64,000 bases of DNA, taken from NCBI GenBank assembly GCA_041650475.1, contig JBAZLD010000003.1:1-64000 (forward strand), written 5' to 3'. The notes under the pieces are model-generated. The model was given only the letters and a program-made list of their open reading frames with translations. It searched no databases and had not been told where the DNA came from. The position numbers and the translations under genes are program-made. Origin of the DNA: JAIPGX01 sp041650475 (GTDB lineage Bacteria; Babelota; Babeliae; Babelales; UASB340). Shown here one piece after another: positions 26,464-33,691 of this stretch (within the stretch, counting starts at the first letter, position 1; every line of letters begins with the position of its first letter).

Positions 26464-27603
26464 ATGGCTCAAAAACAAGCAATACCCACAAATCAAATGC
26501 GTCCCAAAATCTTGTTGGCGGGTGTAATAACACCGCTTAACAAAGAAAAGGATATTAATGCTTATTATGAAGAATTTTTAAGTCTTATAAAGACTTTGGG
26601 CTTGGAATACGACGAAATTTTATATATAAAACTAAGAAACATAGATAAATCAACATTTTTAACAAAAGGTAAATTAAAAGAAATATCTGATTTTTGTCAC
26701 GAAAAAAAAATCGATGAAATAATTTTTTCACAATCACTTACCCCATTGCAAGAACGAAATCTTGAAGAAATTTTAGAATGCACAGTATGGGATAGAGAAA
26801 AATTAATTTTAGAAATTTTTCAAAAATCTGCACATACAGCAGAAGGCAAAATACAAGTAGAAATGGCACAATTAGAATATCAAAAAGCACGATTAGCCGG
26901 CAAAGGTATAGAATTAGCACAACAAGAAGGTATGATTGGTGTTCGTGGAGGGCCTGGAGAAACAGCCAAAGAAGTTTTAAAAAGATATTTAGCAGATAAG
27001 TTCAGACAAGCAAAAAAACGTCTTGATACTTTACAACGTTCAAGAGAAACTCAACGTAAACAAAGATTACAAAGTAAGCTACCCCTAATTTGTTTAGTTG
27101 GATATACAAATGCAGGAAAATCTTCTTTGTTAAATGTTTTAACAAAAAGTGATGTTTTAGTAGAAGATAAGCTTTTTGCTACCTTGGATACTACAACCAG
27201 AGAACTTTTTATTGATGGCAAAAAAATCGCATTAATCTCTGATACAGTTGGATTTATAAGTCAACTACCACACCAATTAATAGAGGCATTTAAATCTACT
27301 CTCGATGAATTAAATTATGCTTCTTTATTGTTACATGTTATAGACATAAGCAATCCCAACTGGCAAGAACAAATATCAGTTGTAGAAAAAACATTAAAAG
27401 AACTAAATTTAAATAAAGATATTCTTTATGTGTTTAATAAAATAGATAAATTGAATAAAGAAAATTTAAAAAATTTAAAACCAGAAATAGAAAAATATAC
27501 ACCATATGTTTTAACAAGCACAAAAACAATAGATAAAAAAACAGATAAAACAGCCGACGACATAAAAGATCTTTTAGAATATATAAAAAAAACAAAATAT
27601 TAG
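26464..27603 (+). CDS. hflX: Ribosome-associated GTPase HflX
   Basis: Obg-HflX-family GTPase that splits stalled or hibernating ribosomes under stress. 379 residues. The HflX-specific N-terminal domain and GxRGGPGE-type motif (GVRGGPGETAKE, about 159-170) precede the G domain with Walker A GYTNAGKSS at 213-221, switch DTVGFI and NKID. It lies 17 bases after the fusion gene and 8 bases before gap, so it is probably cotranscribed. Confidence 0.95.
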   Translation: MAQKQAIPTNQMRPKILLAGVITPLNKEKDINAYYEEFLSLIKTLGLEYDEILYIKLRNIDKSTFLTKGKLKEISDFCHEKKIDEIIFSQSLTPLQERNLEEILECTVWDREKLILEIFQKSAHTAEGKIQVEMAQLEYQKARLAGKGIELAQQEGMIGVRGGPGETAKEVLKRYLADKFRQAKKRLDTLQRSRETQRKQRLQSKLPLICLVGYTNAGKSSLLNVLTKSDVLVEDKLFATLDTTTRELFIDGKKIALISDTVGFISQLPHQLIEAFKSTLDELNYASLLLHVIDISNPNWQEQISVVEKTLKELNLNKDILYVFNKIDKLNKENLKNLKPEIEKYTPYVLTSTKTIDKKTDKTADDIKDLLEYIKKTKY

Positions 27604-27611
27604 GGAGCAAA

Positions 27612-28616
27612 ATGAGAATAGCAATTAACGGTTTTGGACGCATCGGTCGAACATTTTTGCGCGTATTACTTTTAGATAAAATCGCTACAAAAAAAATAGA
27701 AGTTGCCGCAATAAACATAGGACCAGGAGATCCTGATTTAATTGCACACTTATTTAAATACGACTCAATAATGGGCGAATTCGAAGGGCCTATTAAATAT
27801 GATACAAACAGCAATAATTTCGATATAAATGGCTATAAAATTAAAATTTTACAAAAATTAAATCCATTAGAAATAGATTGGAAAGAACTAAAAATAGATT
27901 GGGTTGTAGATGCAACCGGTTGTTTTACTAAAAGAGAAAAAGCCTCATTACATCTGCAAGCAGGCTCCAAAAAGGTATTAATTACAGCACCCGCAAGTGA
28001 TGAAGATATAACAATAATACCCGGAGTAAACAGTACCAAATATGATCCCGAAAAACACAATATCGTATCTTTAGGAAGTTGCACAACAAATTGTTTTGCT
28101 CCAATGATCAAAGTTTTAAAAGAAAATTTTGAACTTTTAAATGGCATTATGACAACAATACATTCATATACCAATGATCAAGTTTTGCTTGATATAGAAC
28201 ATAAAGACCCTAGAAGAGCACGAGCCGCCGCCTTAAATATGGTTCCAACAAAAACTGGGGCAGATAAAGTTATAACAAAAATTTATCCAGATTTAGAAGG
28301 TAAATTATCTGGAATAGCAATAAGAGTACCAACACCTATCGTTTCTTTAACTGATTTTACTTTTACAACAAAAGAGAACTTAACTGTAGAAAAAATAAAT
28401 ACAATATTTGAAAATTATTCACAAAATCAATTAAAAAATATTTTAAAATACTGCGATAAACCATTAGTATCCTCAGATTTTAAAGGCAATTCTCATTCTT
28501 GTATTTTTGATAGTTTAATAACCAAAACTGTCGGAAAAACAAGTAAAATTTTTGGCTGGTATGATAATGAATTTGGGTATTGTTGCAGATTAAAGGATTT
28601 TTTGCTTCACATATAA
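27612..28616 (+). CDS. gap: Glyceraldehyde-3-phosphate dehydrogenase
   Basis: Glycolytic enzyme forming 1,3-bisphosphoglycerate with NAD(P). 334 residues. It has Rossmann INGFGRIGR (5-13), the catalytic Cys157 in GSCTTNC, and His184 in TIHSYTND. The residue before Ser is Gly rather than the usual Ala. The C-terminal WYDNEFGYCCRLKD is typical. It is the only clear glycolytic gene in the window, preceded closely by hflX with AGGGAG. Confidence 0.96.
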   Translation: MRIAINGFGRIGRTFLRVLLLDKIATKKIEVAAINIGPGDPDLIAHLFKYDSIMGEFEGPIKYDTNSNNFDINGYKIKILQKLNPLEIDWKELKIDWVVDATGCFTKREKASLHLQAGSKKVLITAPASDEDITIIPGVNSTKYDPEKHNIVSLGSCTTNCFAPMIKVLKENFELLNGIMTTIHSYTNDQVLLDIEHKDPRRARAAALNMVPTKTGADKVITKIYPDLEGKLSGIAIRVPTPIVSLTDFTFTTKENLTVEKINTIFENYSQNQLKNILKYCDKPLVSSDFKGNSHSCIFDSLITKTVGKTSKIFGWYDNEFGYCCRLKDFLLHI

Positions 28617-28657
28617 AAAAAGTTGGTTTACAATATATTCAAGCTTTAGAAGTTTGC

Positions 28658-28733
28658 GGGCCCATAGCTCAGTGGTTAGAGCAGTCGGCTCATAACCGAA
28701 AGGTCCCAGGTTCAATCCCTGGTGGGCCCACCA
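28658..28733 (+). tRNA. tRNA with CAU anticodon (Ile2 or elongator Met)
   Basis: 76 nt with encoded CCA. The acceptor GGGCCCA (28658-28664) pairs with TGGGCCC (28723-28729), discriminator A. D arm GCTC/GAGC, anticodon loop CTCATAA, T arm CCAGG/CCTGG. The first acceptor pair is a normal G-C and the anticodon stem lacks three G-C pairs, so it is not initiator tRNA. The overall wording resembles E. coli ileX (CAU modified to lysidine), so isoleucine (AUA) is favoured over elongator Met. The top anticodon-stem pair is a G-A mismatch. Confidence 0.93.
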
Positions 28734-28766
28734 ACCGATCAAGTTGTAATCATAAGTATAAATAAA

Positions 28767-28804
28767 AAAGGTACCTTCTTAACTGTTTAGTCTCAGGTAC
28801 CTTT
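28767..28804 (+). terminator. Terminator after the CAU tRNA
   Basis: AAAGGTACCT (28767-28776) pairs with AGGTACCTTT (28795-28804), followed by a short T/A run. Confidence 0.7.
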
Positions 28805-28859
28805 AAAAACTCTTGAAAATTACTCACAATTGTTCTTGTTTGGGTATAAAAGGATAGAC

Positions 28860-29594
28860 ATGGTCGGAAGTTCTCTGTGGAGAAATTTAAAAGTTTTGGT
28901 TGACATTGATAAAAAATTTGAAGAATTTAAAAATAAAATACAAGAAGCAAAAAAACTGCTTACCAATGATCAACAGGAAATTCCAAAACTAGAAACTCAA
29001 ATCGAAGAAGAAAATCAAAAAATTTTGCAACTTCGCAAAAACGTAGATAAACAAGAATTAATAGCAAAGGAATTAAAAGACAAAGAAACCGAAAAAAGAA
29101 ATCTTTTAGATAATACTTCAAACCCTAAAGAGTTTTCTGCGATAGAAAAAGAAATTAAATCGTTATCCAGAAAAATTAGCGAACACGATGATAGCTTAAT
29201 GAAGGCATGGCACCAACTTGAAGAACAAAAAAACAAGCTTGATGCAAGTAAAAAAGAAAAAGAATCTAAAATAATACAATTAAAAGAAAGCATAGAAGTA
29301 CAACAAAAAAGTTTAAAAGATTTTGAAGAACAAAAAAATATTGTTTTTCAAGAAAAAGAAGTGGCAAAAAAAAATGTACCTGAAGAATGGTTAACAAAAT
29401 ACGAAAGAATGAAAAACAGAGTCAGCGATCCAATAGTTCCAGTTTCAGGAACAACTTGTAGTGCATGCTTTTATGTAATTTTAAAACAAGATTTATCAAA
29501 ATTAAAAAAATCTGGAGTTCTTCTTTGCAGAAATTGTTATAGATTTTTATATTATCCAGAAGAAGAAAACAATGCAAAAAAAGAAACTTATTAG
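28860..29594 (+). CDS. Coiled-coil protein with C4 zinc ribbon
   Basis: 244 residues from the ATG at 28860 (AAAGGATAG upstream); an upstream TTG at 28830 is less likely. About residues 10-185 form a long antiparallel coiled coil. The C-terminus has CSAC...CRNC zinc-ribbon pairs followed by RFLYYPEE, the signature of the zf-RING_7/C4-type zinc-ribbon family. Some members are proposed to act in nucleic-acid metabolism; in other bacteria it is often next to RNase H genes, as here. It overlaps the next gene by 23 bases. Confidence 0.82.
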   Translation: MVGSSLWRNLKVLVDIDKKFEEFKNKIQEAKKLLTNDQQEIPKLETQIEEENQKILQLRKNVDKQELIAKELKDKETEKRNLLDNTSNPKEFSAIEKEIKSLSRKISEHDDSLMKAWHQLEEQKNKLDASKKEKESKIIQLKESIEVQQKSLKDFEEQKNIVFQEKEVAKKNVPEEWLTKYERMKNRVSDPIVPVSGTTCSACFYVILKQDLSKLKKSGVLLCRNCYRFLYYPEEENNAKKETY

Positions 29595-30063
29595 TAATGT
29601 GCCTTTGGAAATTTTTGTAGATGGGGCATCCAGAGGAAATCCTGGTCAAGCTGGAGCAGGTGTTTACATTAAACAAAATGATCAAGAAATAGTAAAAGAA
29701 GGTTTTTATCTTGGAGAAAAAACAAATAATCAGGCTGAATATTTATCTTTAGTTTTAGCTATTTTTCTTGCATTGCAAGAATTTACAAATCTCGATATAA
29801 AACCTAAATTAATAATCACTTCTGATTCTGAACTTCTTGTCAGACAAATATCTGGTTTATATAAAGTTAAAAATTCTGTATTAAAACAGATAAAAGATTT
29901 GATAGATTTATTACTTAAGAACGTAAATTTTGAAATAAAACATGTATTAAGGGACAAAAATAAAATTGCAGACAAACTTTCAAATGAGGGGATAAATAAA
30001 AAAAATAAATTACCAGCAGGATTTTTATGCTTGTTGAACAAACACAATATAAACATACTATAA
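29572..30063 (+). CDS. rnhA: RNase H type I family protein
   Basis: 163 residues. The RNase H fold active site is visible: Asp17 in FVDGASRGNPG, Glu56 in NNQAEY, Asp85 in TSDSELLV and Asp134 in KNKIADKL. It would cleave RNA in RNA-DNA hybrids. It lacks the basic protrusion of E. coli RNase HI and resembles the shorter RNase HI-like group. It overlaps both neighbours, indicating translational coupling with the zinc-ribbon and SpoIID-like genes. Confidence 0.88.
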   Translation: MQKKKLISNVPLEIFVDGASRGNPGQAGAGVYIKQNDQEIVKEGFYLGEKTNNQAEYLSLVLAIFLALQEFTNLDIKPKLIITSDSELLVRQISGLYKVKNSVLKQIKDLIDLLLKNVNFEIKHVLRDKNKIADKLSNEGINKKNKLPAGFLCLLNKHNINIL

Positions 30064-31358
30064 AAATTATTATATTTTTTAATTTTTTTATTCTTTTTTC
30101 TCCATTAGCTTCATCAACCGAAACCTCTAATTCTATTAAAAATAATACAATAAATAATTTAACAACCAGCTGTTTAAAAATTAAAGTTCTTTTAGAAGAA
30201 AAAAAAAATTTAAAAGAAAAGCTGACTTATGAAATAAAAACCCAAAGCGGTTTTTATATTGAAGATCTAAGTAATTTTAAAAAAATAATATTTAAAAAAA
30301 AAATTTTAGATATAGTTATTAAAGATAATAACATTTATTTACCTTATTTTCATGAAAATAAAAGAGTATTCAAAAAAATAAAATCCAAAGATATTAAATT
30401 AATTCCAATATCTGGAAAATTTAATATTAATGACAAAGTGTATCAAGGTGATTTAATTTTAAGTATAATACCCCAAAAAAATATTCTTTATTTAATAAAT
30501 AACATTGGTTTAAATGATTATTTATATTCCGTATTAAAAGCGGAAAGTAATATATCTTGGCATTTAGAAATGCAAAAAGTTCAAGCTATTGTTTCAAGAA
30601 CGTATGCTATTCATACAATGCTTGAATTAAAAAAAAATAAAAAAAATCCCAAGCCGTATGATATAAAAAATAATAATTTCAATCAGGTATATAGTGGAGT
30701 TCACTACTACACTTTTTTAAGAAAAGCCATTCAAGAAACAGAAGATTTAGTTCTAACGTACAACGGTAAAATAGCATTAGCTATGTTTGATGCGTGTTGT
30801 GGTGGTATTATTCCTGCAAATACAAAATCTTTAAACTTTAGCAAAGCCCCTTACTTGGCAAGACAAAATGCATGTAATTATTGCAAAGATTATAAACTTT
30901 ATAGGTGGCATAAAGATTTTTCCGTAGATACAATGCTTTCATGTTTTAAAAAATACCCTAAACTTTCAAAAAATTTTAATGACCCTAAAAAATTAGGTCG
31001 TTTATTAGATATAAAAATTACAGACAAAGATAAGGCCGGACTTGTTAGAAAAATAAAACTAGTTTTTACAAAAAAAAATATTAATATTACTGGTAAAGAT
31101 TTGTGGTTTAGTATAAAAGATAAAATTCAAAGTCAAACTTTTGATATAAAAAAAATAAAAGATAGAATTATAGTAGATGGCAAAGGACACGGCCACCAGA
31201 TGGGTTTATGTCAATGGGGAGCAAAAGAATTGATAAGAAGAAAATTTGAATTGGAAAAGAATAATGATTGGAATTTTAGAAAAATTTTAAGTTTTTATTA
31301 TCCACAAACAAAACTTTCAAGATTAAAAATTAGTAAATTAGAAGATGCCAAAATATAA
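30027..31358 (+). CDS. SpoIID/LytB-domain protein
   Basis: 443 residues with a hydrophobic N-terminus (IIIFFNFFILFSPLASS) predicting export. The SpoIID domain is clear: GLNDYLYSVLKAESNISWHLEMQKVQAIVSRTYA condensed by eye to the conserved LNDYLYSVL, QAIVSRTYA, a Cys-rich FDACCGG segment, and the C-terminal GHGHQMGLCQWGAKEL. SpoIID-type enzymes are lytic transglycosylases acting on peptidoglycan; here in a non-sporulating context a cell-wall remodelling role is likely. It overlaps rnhA by 37 bases and the YdjM-like gene by 14. Confidence 0.85.
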   Translation: MLVEQTQYKHTIKIIIFFNFFILFSPLASSTETSNSIKNNTINNLTTSCLKIKVLLEEKKNLKEKLTYEIKTQSGFYIEDLSNFKKIIFKKKILDIVIKDNNIYLPYFHENKRVFKKIKSKDIKLIPISGKFNINDKVYQGDLILSIIPQKNILYLINNIGLNDYLYSVLKAESNISWHLEMQKVQAIVSRTYAIHTMLELKKNKKNPKPYDIKNNNFNQVYSGVHYYTFLRKAIQETEDLVLTYNGKIALAMFDACCGGIIPANTKSLNFSKAPYLARQNACNYCKDYKLYRWHKDFSVDTMLSCFKKYPKLSKNFNDPKKLGRLLDIKITDKDKAGLVRKIKLVFTKKNINITGKDLWFSIKDKIQSQTFDIKKIKDRIIVDGKGHGHQMGLCQWGAKELIRRKFELEKNNDWNFRKILSFYYPQTKLSRLKISKLEDAKI

Positions 31359-31824
31359 AGCTCATTTATTTACAGGATTTATTTTATTTCTTTTATTTAT
31401 TGTTTTACTTATCAAATTTAGCATTTTTAATTTTAACAAACACCTGTTGCCATTATATTTTGGTTTTTGCTTATTAGGCTCACTTTTTCCTGATATAGAT
31501 ACAAAAAGTAAAATTCAAAAAATTATTTATTATTTATTTTTTTTCGTAATACTTTTTACTATTTTTCTACAAAATTGGCTTGTTTTGTCTGCGATTGTAA
31601 TAATTGCTTTTATTCCAATTTTAAGCAACCACAGAGCTCTAACTCACAAAAAATGGTTTATTCTATTAGTACCATTAGTTATAACTTTTTTAGTAATTAG
31701 TTTCAAACAGTCACTAAAATACGAAGCCCTATCTAGCTATTTATTTTTTGAAATAGGCGCATTATCACATATTTTTTTAGATAAAGCTGTCACAAAATGG
31801 TTTAATTCTAAAAAATATAAATAA
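31345..31824 (+). CDS. YdjM-like membrane metal-dependent hydrolase
   Basis: 159 residues, about four membrane helices. The metal-site motifs of the YdjM family (PF04307) are visible: an N-terminal AHLFTG, FPDIDTKSK, and HRALTHKKW, then LSHIFLDK. The activity in this family is poorly known; hydrolysis of a phospholipid-like or phosphoester substrate at the inner membrane is presumed. It is last in the overlapping operon that begins at 28860. Confidence 0.75.
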   Translation: MPKYKAHLFTGFILFLLFIVLLIKFSIFNFNKHLLPLYFGFCLLGSLFPDIDTKSKIQKIIYYLFFFVILFTIFLQNWLVLSAIVIIAFIPILSNHRALTHKKWFILLVPLVITFLVISFKQSLKYEALSSYLFFEIGALSHIFLDKAVTKWFNSKKYK

Positions 31825-31878
31825 TTTTAAGATTTTTCACAAACAAATTCAAATAGCATTTTATTAGTTTATAAGCAT

Positions 31879-31907
31879 TTGACCTACAAAAATCTCTGAT
31901 TTATACT
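31879..31907 (+). promoter_or_regulatory. Strong sigma70-type promoter
   Basis: TTGACC (31879-31884), 17-bp spacer, TATACT (31902-31907), 44 bases before the ATG of the exported protein at 31951. It has the same form as the promoters at 35932, 54817 and 57836. Confidence 0.65.
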
Positions 31908-31950
31908 TAATAAAGTTATCGATATTTATTAAATTTTGGAGGTTATTTAT

Positions 31951-33531
31951 ATGAAATTTTTTAATTTTTATAAAAAAATTTTTCTTTTCGTAAATCTTAT
32001 TTTTATTACAAATTTATCTTTTGTATGTTATAGCAACTTAAGTGCCATGCAAAATACAGACAATAGAGTTGATCAAGATCCAAACCCTCTCGACCAAGCA
32101 TCAAAAACTCCAGAAAATATATGTTGGAATTTAATTTCTAATTCAATAAAAACAAAATTGCAATCTTTAATAGATTTGCACGATAAATTAAAAACTAAAA
32201 AAACTGAATTAGAAAACTTAATTAAAAATAAATCAAATATTCCTGATTTAAATTCAAAATTAGAAATTGTAAAAAAATATATAGATCGATTAAAATCTTT
32301 TATCGAATTTGAATTTAACACAGGAATAGCGCTTCAAATAGAAAGAAAGCTAAATAGCTTTGACGCAAATCCCAATATGTCTCATGATATTTCTCATGAA
32401 GAAATAACGCGACTTAATTTATATGCAAATCAAGAAAATCCAAATAATTGTCTATTTAAAATAATGGATAAAACAAAATGTTCTTTTGCTAAGGCACATT
32501 TAGCAATCATGTTATCAAAAAAAGATTTAAATACTGAAACAGCAAAATTTAATGCTTTAAATTCAAATCAAGATCTTTTTAATCAGCTAGATAAAGCTTT
32601 GTATAATTTTGCACAAGCTGAAAAGCTATTTTTCGAAGAATTTAAAACATTAAACAACGATTTTAAAAAAATAAATTTCATAGATGCTGTAATTAACAGT
32701 AATTCTTGGGCAAATTTTTTAAAAACAATGACTATAGCATCATCTCACATATGGGGGCTTAATGGTTTAGAAAAATTAGCAGGAAGAGCTGCTAGCTTTA
32801 AAGAAAGATTCTTTTATTTTGGCATACCATCAATAGGTATTCCGGGCTTGTTTCAAAATAGTTTAAGTAATATTTTACAACCTAATCCACTAGTATATTT
32901 CCCTGAAACTGAAATATCTCTACTTGAATACGCCCTTTTAGACTCAGCCACTAAATCTAAATTTTCTTTACATTTTTCACCAGCAAATTTAATAAAACCA
33001 TCAACATTAAAAGATGCTGGGCTTTTTTGGGCAACTGTAGCCTTTCCAACCTTAAAATTTATGCCATTCATAAACCCTACTTTACAATTTTTATATAAAA
33101 AATACGCAATAAGAAGGTTTCGTAAAATAAAAAAAGATATTTTAGTTAAGCACATAGAAAACATGCAAAAAATATTAAATAGTCTTGAAGAAATAAATAA
33201 TATTATAAAAAGTAATACAGTATTTAATAATTTATCCAATCAAATCGAAAGCTTAATAAACAACTATACAGAACCTGAAATTAGAACTGCAATAGAAAAT
33301 ACAAGGGAAACAATAACAGACAAAACAGATTTAGCAGAATTAGAACAAAAATTTAATTATTTAGAAAAAATATTTAATTATGAAAACGAAAATCTTTATT
33401 TTATTTCAATAATAAAAAACGTTGCTGAATTAGATTATTTTGTTTCTTTAGTTAAATTTAACAAAGAACAAAACAAAAATATATCAACAGATCAAAGAAA
33501 TTTTTTAATCAGACAATTTTTAGTAATCTAA
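31951..33531 (+). CDS. Exported hypothetical protein with helical/coiled-coil body
   Basis: 526 residues from ATG 31951, chosen because GGAGG (31938-31942) is 8 bases upstream; a TTG 15 bases earlier is inside that site. The signal peptide (IFLFVNLIFITNLSFVCYS) is followed by Lys/Asn-rich helices, including a coiled coil at about 65-120. The central part (about 255-375) is more hydrophobic and may contact membrane. The C-terminus is again helical. No family is recognised. It is monocistronic, with a strong promoter and terminator. Confidence 0.6.
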   Translation: MKFFNFYKKIFLFVNLIFITNLSFVCYSNLSAMQNTDNRVDQDPNPLDQASKTPENICWNLISNSIKTKLQSLIDLHDKLKTKKTELENLIKNKSNIPDLNSKLEIVKKYIDRLKSFIEFEFNTGIALQIERKLNSFDANPNMSHDISHEEITRLNLYANQENPNNCLFKIMDKTKCSFAKAHLAIMLSKKDLNTETAKFNALNSNQDLFNQLDKALYNFAQAEKLFFEEFKTLNNDFKKINFIDAVINSNSWANFLKTMTIASSHIWGLNGLEKLAGRAASFKERFFYFGIPSIGIPGLFQNSLSNILQPNPLVYFPETEISLLEYALLDSATKSKFSLHFSPANLIKPSTLKDAGLFWATVAFPTLKFMPFINPTLQFLYKKYAIRRFRKIKKDILVKHIENMQKILNSLEEINNIIKSNTVFNNLSNQIESLINNYTEPEIRTAIENTRETITDKTDLAELEQKFNYLEKIFNYENENLYFISIIKNVAELDYFVSLVKFNKEQNKNISTDQRNFLIRQFLVI

Positions 33532-33554
33532 TATAAAATATATAACCTCATCAT

Positions 33555-33594
33555 AAAATAACCCCTAAAAGTATATACGTTTAGGGGTTATTTT
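33555..33594 (+). terminator. Terminator of the exported hypothetical gene
   Basis: AAAATAACCCCTAAA (33555-33569) pairs with TTTAGGGGTTATTTT (33580-33594), followed by further T's. Confidence 0.9.
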
Positions 33595-33595
33595 T

Positions 33596-33624
33596 TTGCA
33601 TAATCAAATATTTTATGCTAATAT
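33596..33624 (+). promoter_or_regulatory. Probable extended -10 promoter of the MutS-like gene
   Basis: TTGCAT (33596-33601), 17-bp spacer ending TGC, TAATAT (33619-33624). The TGn extension strengthens the -10. Confidence 0.5.
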
Positions 33625-33691
33625 TTTGGCTTATTTAAAGCTATTTTTTTATTAAATATAAAAAAACAAAATTTTAAGTTTGGGGACGCTT

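Noticed and set aside
27434..27814. Minus-strand 126-codon frame across hflX and gap
   Set aside because: It is antisense to two well-supported genes and reads as a low-complexity hydrophobic shadow.
28658..28733. Initiator tRNA-fMet
   Set aside because: The first acceptor pair is G-C, not the unpaired C-A of initiators, and the three anticodon-stem G-C pairs are missing.
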